Source: Thalassiosira profunda (Eukaryota > Bacillariophyta > Thalassiosirophyceae > Thalassiosirales > Thalassiosiraceae). From it: a stretch of DNA of 11,303 bases. The position numbers and the translations under genes are program-made. Position 1 is the stretch's first letter; each line of letters opens with the position of its first letter. The notes beneath the pieces are model-generated. The model did no database searches, had not been told where the DNA came from, and saw only the letters and a program-made list of their open reading frames with translations. The DNA is taken from the NCBI GenBank assembly GCA_036939355.1, contig JALLAP010001225.1, positions 1 through 11,303 on the forward strand. The letters are read 5' to 3'. Shown here piece after piece: positions 1-8,296 of the stretch.

Positions 1-1457
1 TTTTCGTCGGAGCTGGAGAGGGGCTTTGCGTGGGCTGGCGGTAGAGCAAAGAACGGGCAATTCGCAAACCGCCAATGAGAGGAGGTGCTGTTTGCGATGG
101 AACGATCTCACACACCACGTACGATAGCAGTAGGCTTCTTGGACGGAGCAAGAGTAGGGCTCCCGGATGGCTTCGGCGTCGGAGCTGGTGACGGGCTACG
201 AGTGGGCTGATGATGGCATCACAAGAGAAGTTGAGAAGGCAGCTGATGAGAGAAGATTGCTGGTCGATCGGAAACGTATCATCTCACAACTTACAATATC
301 GGTAGGCTTCTTCGATGGAATCCGCGTGGGCTGAACATGAAGAGAGGTTACCTAAGATATGGTGAATACTGTGCAAAGATGCGTCCCATGGAATATGCAC
401 TTACAATATCGGTCGGCTTCTTCGACGGAGCGCGTGTTGGACTCATCGTCGGCTTCTGGGTCGGAGCAGGAGATGGGCTTTGCGTGGGCTGAGAATAGTC
501 GAGATAACAGTCGAAGATGAGAAAGATGAAGTGCTTCAGAGAACAATGACCTTGATTACTCACGATGTTCGTAGGCTGCTTGGACGGAGCCGGCGTGGGG
601 GTATCGGCCGGCTTTTGAGATGGCGAGGTGGGTGGGTTCGCGTCTATCGGTTGTTTGGTCGGCTGATCGGTCGGTTTGCTGGTCGGCCGGGCCGAAGGAG
701 AGACCGTGGGCTTGCTCGATGGCTCCTGTTTCGATGAGAAGCAGCGTTTAGAGTAATAGTAGCACAAGATATGCATCAACAGCATCAGACTCTCACGTTG
801 GTGGGCTGATCGGAAGGCTCCCGCGTTGGATTTCGTGTTGGAGGCGACGTTGGCTTGCTCGAGGGGCTCTGAGGTGGCAACAACACGGCGCAAACTCAGA
901 ATGAGTCTACTTGTCTCGTTGCATGCACCATTTGTTTCAACAACTCACCTTTGTCGGCTGTTCGGTTGGTTTGCTCGTTGGGCGAGCGGAGGGAAAGGAC
1001 GTGGGCTGGCCAGGAAGCGTCGGGCTTGGAGCAATAGGCTCTGTCGGCTTGCCCGAGGGAGCCTTGATTGAACCATCGATGCAAAGTGAGAAGCGGGATC
1101 CTGTAGATCTCGTTCTGAACATTCATCTCCAACGCTCACCTTCGTCGGCACATCTGACGGCTCTCCTGTTGGGCGGGCGGAAGGACGCGCTGTTGGTTCG
1201 CTCGAGGGCGTCTGCCGATCATTTGGTTGATGCAATGTGTGAGTACCATACAAGGTCTGCAAATACAATCAACGGCCCCAGCACTCACTTTTGTCGGCTG
1301 ATCAGTCGGCCGATTCGATGGCTCCCCCGTTGGACGAGCAGAGGGCGACGTAGTGCCCCCCAGCAGAATGAATTGCTATTGAGAGGGACACGATGGTTAG
1401 AGACACTTGACAAATACTTGACAAATAAACAGTGGTGCCTCTGTGTACTAACTCACC
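1..1457 (-). repeat. Array of symmetric phase-0 exons encoding Pro/Thr/Ser repeats
   Basis: Nine small exons (12 to 54 codons, the last cut by the window edge) follow the large first exon. Each donor falls after a complete codon (ACAAAG|GTGAGT, GATATT|GTAAGT and similar) and each acceptor before one. Two sequence families are visible. Family A (end of exon 1, exons 2-5, first half of exon 6) has a 24-residue core that starts PSSKPT and ends EPSDxPTK/N. Family B (exons 7-10, second half of exon 6) starts PT(Q/R)SPSPAPT and ends PSKKPTDI. Introns are 81, 77, 77, 80, 71, 75, 74, 88 and 88 nt from 5' to 3' of the gene. Their interiors look unrelated to one another, while the exons remain alike. 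This fits duplication of whole exons. Confidence 0.85.
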
Positions 1458-3667
1458 TTGGTCGGCTGTGCAGATGGTTCGCTGGACGGAGATGGCGTCT
1501 GCGGCGCCGTTGGCTTGCTCGAAGGCCCCTTCGTGGGAAGCATCGTTGGAGGAACATCACCTGTTGGCCCTTTCGCTTCCAAAGCTTCTTTGCACACACA
1601 GCAGTGTTCGTTGGGCGTGTTTCCAGCCGGCCCATTTGCACCGTAACTCGCGCAAAACAGAGGGTAGTTCGCGTCCGCCTCGTAGTAGCCGCATCCATCG
1701 CCATAGATGTCAACAAATCCGATCGTGTTGGCGCAATGAGGGTCTGAGTCTCCATCTTTGGAGTCGTCCTCCACAGGGCTGCTCGATGGGCTCATTGATG
1801 GCGGTTGGGGCGTCAGAGAAGGAAATGCAGGACTGGTTGTTGGGTCAGCTGCCACTGGCTGCAAAGAGGGCGTCTTGGTTGGGCCATTGCCAGGATTGCT
1901 CGGCGAACTTGGGAGCAAATCGATCAACAGCTGGAACGTTGCAGACTCGGCTGGCATCAGCTGTCGAGCCTGAGGTGCAGGAATGACTCCCTGCTCAACA
2001 TCGAACGAAACTTCCCCGGCGACCTCCAATGTCCCACCGAAGCTATCTGGTGTGCTGATGGTCGAAAAGATCTCAGTAACGGGCGGCAATGGCGTGAGGA
2101 CCATCGTCTTCACTGTTGCATTGCCGGAGTCTTCTTCCGTTACCAAGTACGATTCGTCGATGCTCACGCTCGTAGTCAAGTTTGCGTCCCACAATGTGTT
2201 GCTCTCTATGTGCTGCAAAGATACTTCCTCGATGTCAAAGCCTGCGGCTGCATCGTCCGCACTTGGATACACGCACATTGAAAAGGGTGGTGCTCTTTGA
2301 GCCTGCTCGTAGGCGAGGCTATCGTCATCTTGACACCTGTGAGTGCTCTCCAATTGGAGCTGACTGCCATTGTAACCGTCTTGAGCCAAAGAGCAAACGC
2401 ATGCCATCACATTCCTCGCATCGGGGTTTGTGGGCGATTGTGGGTTTTGCTTGACCTGCTCCAGCTCGCTGTCTGGGGTCTGCCTATTCACAGTCAGCCC
2501 CACGGCCAAGCTGACCGCCAATACACAGAGCAGTAGCGCTCTCACAAAGCAGGCGGATCGTTCGTACCGCTTCCAACACGGAATCGGCGCGGTTTCGTCC
2601 CCTTCTTTGCTTTCCGATTCATCGTCTCCTTCGTTCACGGGATATGCATCATATACTGGCGTAGAAGTCGTTGTGTCAGTTGGCTGAGTCGGTTGGTATG
2701 CGTAAGTGACAAGAAACTCTGGCGTCTCTTCGTCGACCAGCCGGGCCTCCAGCACGTGGTGCTGGGGCTGCATCGATGATCCCGTCGTGTCCTCCTCCGG
2801 CGACTGTTGCGTCGACCTCGCAGGTATGGCAGCTGGGCGGCGATCTTCGTCGGCCGACAAGGCCTCTGAGCTGGACACCGCTTCTTCGCTGGGCGGAGGT
2901 ATTCCCGTGAGCACCCACAGCAGATATCGCATGAACAAGTATGCGTTGTCCATGGGGTCTTTCCCCGCTGTTCGGCCATTTGCAACCTCATCCCCTGCAT
3001 TGTTTGAAGGGTGGTAGTTCGGGGCCGGCTCTTCGTCCTCGATGAGTTCTACCCCTCTCTCTTTTGCAGGTTTGCTTTTATCGTCGGCGGCGGCTTCGAT
3101 CTCGGAATGATGCATGGGCGGGCCATCCTCTTGGATTATTTCCGGCCTCCCATTCGGTTGCGGCGCTGGCGCGTTGCTGCCTGTGCCCCGATGGTGGAAC
3201 GGCACTGGGGCGTCTCCATCATCAACAACCTCCACCCCTCCCCCTATAGCCGGTTGACTGATGTCTCCATTGCCACTAACTCCATCGCTGGCAACGCATT
3301 CTCTTCCGCTAATGCTATTTGCAATTGTCGCATCGTATCTGCTTATGCTGCCAGTCTGCCTGCCAGTCTGCCGGGGAGCATCACCCTGCACTGACACATC
3401 CTCGCGCCCCTTTGCCCCTTCATAGGGGCCCGCATCCTCTGAATCATTAACAGTTTCCGCGTCTGCTCTCCTTCCACCCTGCCTCCCCGCTATTGCAGCC
3501 GGCCTCTCCCCCGAACGCCCTAAATGTTGTGGTGCACCCCCAACAGCCTCTCGAGGGTAATCCTCCTCATAAACGTCGCCGATGAACGTCACCGAGTGGC
3601 CGGTGGTGGTGGATAGATCATCCCCTTCCCCGTCCCCGCCCGGGGCTCGTCTCGGAGTCCTCGCCAT
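1..3667 (-). CDS. Type II membrane protein with Cys-rich module and Pro/Thr/Ser repeat stalk (10 exons visible, 3' end off the left edge)
   Basis: I read exons at 3667-1457, 1375-1289, 1211-1140, 1062-949, 868-797, 725-564, 488-405, 330-295, 206-123 and 34-<1, all joined in phase 0 with GT-AG introns of 71-88 nt; about 985 residues are visible. The start is the ATG at 3667 (AAAATGG context); the open frame extends 12 codons further up but only to a GTG. Residues 1-370 are acidic, polar and probably cytoplasmic. A basic stretch (WKRYER) precedes one hydrophobic segment at about 374-393, which suggests a type II topology. The outer part has sequons NGS, NLT and NAT, a Cys-containing domain from about 415 to 590, and a Cys-rich module at about 644-694 (GDGCGYYE, HCCVC). 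The rest is PT/PS-rich stalk. No enzyme motif was seen. A cell-surface or cell-wall role is inference; the function is unknown. Confidence 0.82.
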
Positions 3668-4168
3668 TTTAGCAGTGCGCAGGGCTGGAGCCTCACTCGA
3701 CACTCATTTGACACGACACTTCTTCTCAATGGTCGGGGGCTTAGCGTTTGCAGAAATCGCTACGAGACGCCGGCGCGGTTGAAATGGCCAGCGCCGGTGC
3801 CCGCGGCAACTGATAGCTTGCGACCTAGCGCTGTTCGCCGCGGCAGCAGCAATTCGGCACGAGCAAGTGTGAAGGGAAAGTGTCTTGGTCTGGTCGTGAT
3901 CTTTCGCGATCTTGCTTGATGGCCTCCGCGGCGTCGGGACAGAGTCTCCAGCCACACCGGCTCTTTGCCTCCTGCAACACACCCTGCGTGGGCTCGAGCT
4001 GCGCAAGGTTCGATAGTAGCGTCGCCGCGGCGGCTCTTGTAGGCGGCCGCGGGGGGGATCTGGAACGCCGCGCGTGTGCAAGGTGTGCATGCAACTTGTT
4101 GCAAAAAGCCTTCTTGCCTCCCCGGGAACACGCAGGGGGTATTATCATGACACGTCCAAGATCAGTCT

Positions 4169-4211
4169 GATATCTACCCCAGGATATATCCCTTTCTTAC
4201 GTACATACGTA
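4169..4211. promoter_or_regulatory. Palindrome cluster: GATATC, GGATATATCC and two TACGTA
   Basis: Within 43 nt there are perfect palindromes GATATC (4169-4174), GGATATATCC (4182-4191) and TACGTA twice (4198-4203 and 4206-4211, separated by CA). They lie about 300 nt upstream of the RING gene ATG. ACGT-core sites are the usual targets of bZIP factors in plants and algae; that these are bound is inference. Another TACGTA, within GTACGTAC, lies upstream of the WD40-like gene at 8115-8122. Confidence 0.35.
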
Positions 4212-4233
4212 GGACCTCTTACTTTTTACTTTC

Positions 4234-4321
4234 GCGCGACACCCCACAAGGAGTCGCGCACGACTCGGAAACGATTTTCCCTCCGACTTTTTTCGACGAC
4301 CTCTCTCCACTTTTCGAGAGG
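4234..4321 (+). other. GC-rich inverted repeats in the presumed 5' UTR or proximal promoter of the RING gene
   Basis: Three inverted repeats occur close together. GCGCGAC (4234-4240) pairs with GTCGCGC (4253-4259). GAGTCG (4251-4256) pairs with CGACTC (4261-4266) around a 4-nt loop. CCTCTC (4300-4305) pairs with GAGAGG (4316-4321). The first two share bases 4253-4256 and so cannot form together. They may be folded RNA in a leader or simply chance in GC-rich DNA. Confidence 0.3.
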
Positions 4322-4510
4322 CGTCCAAAGACTGTCGCCCTCCTCGCCCTCGACGCCCCAACGCCACCGCCGCGTTCTCAACAACCTGCTCCCCTTGCCG
4401 GCCGACAGCCCCTCCGCCCCGCTCGTCCCTTCCCTTCGGCGCTTGTCTCGTGCATTTCTAGAATCGAGAAGTGCTCACATCTCGTGCCCATTTCCACGGC
4501 ATCTAAAAGA

Positions 4511-5542
4511 ATGGCCGACTCGCCCGCCAAAACCGCCCGGCCGCTCGAGATGCACAGTCCCAACCGCCCCGACGGCGCCGCCTCCCCCGCCGGCAGCCCG
4601 ATGAAGCTCGGCACCCCGGCGGCGCCCCGGATGCCCACCGCGGACGACATGGAAAACCAGCGGTCGTTCGCCCTCTCGCCGATTGGGCGGGTCGATTTCG
4701 GCACGCCGGCCATCGACATGCACTTGGAGACGCCAGCGGGCAAGGCTGACGCTCCGGGCAGTGATGATGCGGGCGACGAGAGTGAGGACGACGATGTGGC
4801 GGGCTACCTCAACGATCTGGACCAGGCCATGATCGACAATTCGTTTCCCGAGGACGGCGAGGGGGCTGCGATAACCAGCCCTCTTGCTGCTAACAATAGT
4901 CAGAGTGAACCCGCTGAGGAGAACAACCTGAGCGATGGAAAAGATGAGGGGGGCGAAGATGAGGAGGGCGCCGGAGAAGCAGAGGAAGAAACGGCCGAAC
5001 AGCGGGCGCAGCGCGAAATCGAGGAATCCGAGGCCCTCGCGCGCCAGCTGATGGCCGAGGAGGCCATGGCCAGCTACGCCCAGTCGACCAACTACCTCCG
5101 CGAGAACGCCGACCAGTTCTCCCAGGAGGATCTGGCGGCATTGGAGGCGGCGATGGCCGAGGAGGATCCGGAGGCCAGCGCCGACGAAGGAGAGGGCGAA
5201 GACGTGGAGGGCGAGGGGGGAGAGGAGAGCAACCTCTCCTACGACGCCCTCCTCCGATTGGGCGAGCGCATCGGCGACGTCAAGTCGGAAATGTGGGCCC
5301 TCTCCGCGGCCCAGCACATTGCCAAATTGCCCACCCTTCCATTCCACAAGTCGATGGCGGAGGGGAAGGAAGAAAATCACACCGAGCGCAAGTGCCAGGT
5401 GTGCCAGTGCGAATACGAGGAGGGCGACACGTTGCGGAAGCTGCCGTGCGGGCACTGCTTTCACAAAGAGTGCATCGACGAGTGGCTGGGGCGGAGCGAG
5501 GGGTGCGCGTTCTGTCGGAGGAGCATCGTGCCGGAGAAGTGA
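4511..5542 (+). CDS. RING-H2 finger protein, BIG BROTHER-like E3 ubiquitin ligase
   Basis: An intronless gene of 343 residues. The start is the ATG at 4511 in a strong context (AAAAGAATGGCC); the frame opens slightly earlier but only with a GTG. The C-terminal RING-H2 is complete: C295, C298, C313, H315, H318, C321, C332 and C335. The sequence LPCGHCFHKECIDEWL is the typical core that binds two zinc ions and recruits a ubiquitin-conjugating enzyme. Just before it, residues 242-258 (LSYDALLRLGERIGDVK) and QFSQEDL near 202-208 match the conserved region of plant BIG BROTHER-type ligases. The N-terminal third is Pro/Ser/Thr-rich with about eight S/T-P sites, followed by long Glu/Asp-rich stretches. 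The E3 activity is a family-based assignment; the substrate is unknown. It is convergent with the WD40-like gene, with 178 nt between the stop codons. Confidence 0.9.
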   Translation: MADSPAKTARPLEMHSPNRPDGAASPAGSPMKLGTPAAPRMPTADDMENQRSFALSPIGRVDFGTPAIDMHLETPAGKADAPGSDDAGDESEDDDVAGYLNDLDQAMIDNSFPEDGEGAAITSPLAANNSQSEPAEENNLSDGKDEGGEDEEGAGEAEEETAEQRAQREIEESEALARQLMAEEAMASYAQSTNYLRENADQFSQEDLAALEAAMAEEDPEASADEGEGEDVEGEGGEESNLSYDALLRLGERIGDVKSEMWALSAAQHIAKLPTLPFHKSMAEGKEENHTERKCQVCQCEYEEGDTLRKLPCGHCFHKECIDEWLGRSEGCAFCRRSIVPEK

Positions 5543-5720
5543 GATTTAGCGAGGAGTTCGAGCGAGTGAGAGGGTGCAAAGTGCCGATTTAGAGGTACAA
5601 TAGATAGAGATACGAAGAGCGGAGAGAAAGCAGCGCCATGCAAACCAGCGAGGTCACTTCCATAACTCATAGACAAGGGATAACCAAAGCTACAACCATC
5701 GAGCCACGGCAGAGAGTTGC
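5543..5720. other. Convergent 3' region shared by the RING and WD40-like genes
   Basis: These 178 nt lie between two facing stop codons and must contain both 3' UTR ends. I see no AATAAA signal on either strand. On the minus strand the WD40-like gene ends GAG|GTATGA, where the stop codon overlaps a donor-like sequence. A further 3' exon would need an intron ending in this interval, and I see no convincing acceptor. Confidence 0.5.
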
Positions 5721-8042
5721 TCATACCTCAAAGCCGTGGCGTCCCGGCTGCATCACAAAAACATCGCCGTCCTTCGTGCCGCACGCAAGCTGCGAGCCGG
5801 ACTCGTTCAGGGCAATGCAACAGGCATTAGACGCTATCCCGTACACGTCCTGGAACTGGGGCTGAACTCTTCCGAGCAGGCCACCAATGTATTCGTCGGA
5901 CGTAGCGCCAGAGTCCAGGCAACCAGACTGGCGCTTCATGCCCCCCAGGCAGTCCTTGCTGTTGTCGTACTTGTGACGGGAAATGTCGTAGATTGTAAGA
6001 CCGGTCCGAGGAAGGGGACCAGGAGGTTGAAACCGAAGCTGGTATGGTTCAATCCTGCTGCTGTGGCAAGCCGCAAAATCCAAATTGCTCGAGCAGCTGA
6101 GCGAAACAATGCCATGCACGGAACTTCCAGGGAGCGTTTCCCTCTGCACCACTTCACGATGAGCCGAATCAATAACGAGCAGCTGTCGAAGCTCTCCGTT
6201 ACTTCTCTCAACGGCAAAGCGATCGCTTGCGTCCCGAGATCCGATGAGTTCGAGCGTTTCCCATTCCTCCGAAGGCGAAAAGGCCCCGTGATCGAGAGGG
6301 CGAATATGCACCCGGCCGCCATCACATTGCTCCTCTTTGTTTGAGGATCCACAGAACAAATACTCGGATTCAGAAGAAACCCCTGAAACGCCGTCCCTCG
6401 GAAATACTGGAGTGATTGTATCACGTGGCTGGTCGCGGAGCATACGATGATCCCACCATTTGATGATATTTTCCCTCGATGGGTGGCCTTTTGTTTCAGT
6501 GGACGCGTGGCTGGTGACGATGCCATGCTCTCCTGAGAAACAGATGCTCTGTATTTCGTCTCCAGCTCGACTGGACATGTCCACAAAAACGTGCGACGGC
6601 GCAGCACTCGACAGACCGCCCACTCGCTCATCCATCACCCGCAGGGAAAAGCAATCGCTCTCCACGTCAACACATGCTCCCAAGAGAGCCGTGCCACTGC
6701 CACCACCAATTCCCCCTTCTCGGAACGCCCAGATATTTCCCCCACTGGGAAAACGGGAGTTGCTATCCACGTCGGGCAATTCCCCAGGTGTGATATAGAC
6801 CTCTTGCAGCAAGGCACTTCTGTCCATTTGCAGCATTGATGCCAGAGAAAAATTGCTCCTTCGCTCTATGCGTCGTTTTGGCCGTTGAGTCTCAAGAGTT
6901 GACCACGCATGACCCGGACCGTCTGGCGCGCAGTTCTCCACCCAATCGTAACCTTCCATCTTCTCGGTAGAGAAGAGCTGCATTCGCCCCCCGGGCATTC
7001 CGATCACAAACCTCTCCCCTCGACGATATCCGTAGGGCTCGTGCAATCTATACGCCAGAGAACTGCGTTCCCATACCGCCATCTTCGGTATGACTGGCAT
7101 TTGCGCCATCAGTTTCCCCACGCTCCCAGGGTTGTCTCCTCCCCCCTCCTCGGACACGGAAAGAGGCAGCCCAACAACTCTCAGCTCGCCATTGTTATCG
7201 ATCGAGAGAATGGTCTGATCGTTCAAGAAGGTGATCGCCTTGCAATGGTCTGCACCCGTCCTTCGAAACACCAAAGACGATTGCATCGTTCTCAGTGGTA
7301 CAGACCCCTCGTCCTCGGCAGTATCATTGCCCCCCTCGTCTGCATCAGAATTGTACATATTGCTCCTCTCATCCCAGCTATCAGAGTCAGAATCTGAATC
7401 ATAGCGGTCGGTTCTTTGGCGAACGTTCCTAGGCTGAGGATCGACGTATGATCCTTGGTTGAGCTGCGCTTTCCAGCGCTGTCCAATCACTTTGACGCCC
7501 CGCGCCTCCCTGGATGCTCGCTCCCTCCTGTGATCGCGTTGATGTTCTGTGGCATGATAAGATGCATAAACATATGAACCGACCAAGGAAGGGAGGGCGT
7601 CAGATGCAAAAGCAAAGAATCAGTGTCAATAATTGTGATACAATCATCCCCGGAGCCTCTCAATTGCATTTGCAAACAGCAAATGAAGTGCACCACTCAC
7701 CAATGCTTTTGACAGCCCGCTGCCGTCGCCGCGCTCCATCATGCTCACATGATGTGAATATTTTCGCCGCACGGCCGTGTAGGCGCTCGTGTATCCATCC
7801 GCATCGCCACCAGCACCCTCGCAATTATCTGCAGCCGCCGCTACTTCACCAGCAGGCGCACTCTCCTCAGCAATAACAGCATCGCGATCTGCACCACGAC
7901 GCGAATCTTTGTCCCCACCCGAGCCGCCCCGCCTCCGACGCAATCGCGCCGCGCGCTGCTCGCTGATGGAGCGCCCAATGCCGCCGCCCCCAGCGACCTC
8001 GTCATCCGCCTCCTTCTTCTCCTCGTCGCCGGAGGAGGCCAT
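5721..8042 (-). CDS. WD40-like beta-propeller protein with WDxR motif (possible DDB1-CUL4 adaptor)
   Basis: Exon 1 is 8042-7701 (114 codons from ATG; the ATG is followed by GCC). Its donor is TTG|GTGAGT. Exon 2 runs to the TGA at 5723-5721; I place its start at 7520 because it keeps the frame, giving about 713 residues, but that acceptor is uncertain. The N-terminal part is disordered, rich in Gly, Ala, Arg and acid, with a Ser-Asp run near residues 154-165. From about residue 195 onward, hydrophobic strand patterns recur, for example ILSIDNNGELRVV, and near 683-704 LACGTKDGDVFVM, which resemble blades of a WD40 propeller. IIKWWDHR at about 466-473 is a WDxR box, the feature by which many DCAF proteins bind DDB1. 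The repeats are degenerate, so the propeller is likely and the DCAF role is only a suggestion. Confidence 0.75.
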
Positions 8043-8296
8043 CTTTGGGCAACCTGGGGGGTTCGGAGGGGAAGTCGGGATCGGGAAGTGGGCTACACTC
8101 TACTTTGATCCTAAGTACGTACGCAGCGCGAAAATCAGCAGACCAGCGGCAGCTTCCTCTTGTGAGCAAAGCGCCATGCCAGAGCCGCTCTCTGAGCTGA
8201 GCAGGCCTGCAAAGAGGAGAACCGGACGCAGAAGGACGCAGCAAGAGTGATTGGCTATGTTAAGAAGTCACACAACAATCTTCTCTTTCTCTCCAA
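8043..8296 (-). promoter_or_regulatory. Intergenic region upstream of the WD40-like gene, with a GTACGTAC palindrome
   Basis: This 254-nt gap lies between the stop of the MYND gene and the ATG of the WD40-like gene, both on the minus strand. It must carry the 3' UTR of the first and the promoter of the second. A perfect 8-bp palindrome GTACGTAC sits at 8115-8122, about 75 nt upstream of the ATG, and contains the same TACGTA found twice upstream of the RING gene. No other clear element or small gene was seen. Confidence 0.4.

Larger units (their letters stand above)
3668..4510. promoter_or_regulatory. Divergent intergenic region between the stalk-protein gene and the RING gene
   Basis: This 843-nt stretch separates two genes transcribed away from each other, so it must hold both 5' UTRs and promoters. 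Reading frames across it (for example 3704-4090 minus) show low-complexity Arg/Pro/Ala composition typical of chance translation of GC-rich DNA, and I see no gene in it. The part at 4165-4330 is richest in structure, with palindromes and hairpins listed separately. No clear TATA box is placed close to either start codon. A 5' UTR intron cannot be excluded without transcripts. Confidence 0.6.

Noticed and set aside
1212..1256. Alternative acceptor (TTTGCAG ending at 1257) for exon 3, adding 15 in-frame codons
   Set aside because: It would leave a 32-nt intron, far shorter than the 70-90 nt norm here. The added residues (TLYGTHTLHQ...) do not fit the PT repeat.
1..1457. Small-exon region as a tandem satellite or mobile element
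   Set aside because: Similarity is limited to coding exons bounded by splice sites; there are no terminal repeats, target duplications or transposase.
911..1747. 278-codon open frame on the plus strand across the stalk exons
   Set aside because: It crosses several introns and exons of the minus-strand gene and encodes Arg/Trp-rich sequence typical of antisense of Pro/Thr/Ser codons.
3704..4148. Overlapping minus-strand frames upstream of the stalk gene
   Set aside because: Arg/Pro/Ala-rich low-complexity translation, no motif and no good start; judged chance frames in GC-rich promoter DNA.
4475..5464. Long open frame (329 codons) on the minus strand across the RING gene
   Set aside because: It mirrors the acidic, GC-rich codons of the RING gene. 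Its product has no motif, while the plus-strand frame has a complete RING-H2.
5700..5727. Donor-like GAG|GTATGA at the end of the WD40-like gene, suggesting another exon
   Set aside because: The nearest acceptor gives an intron of about 37 nt and no sensible continuation; the frame ends naturally with TGA inside the donor-like sequence.
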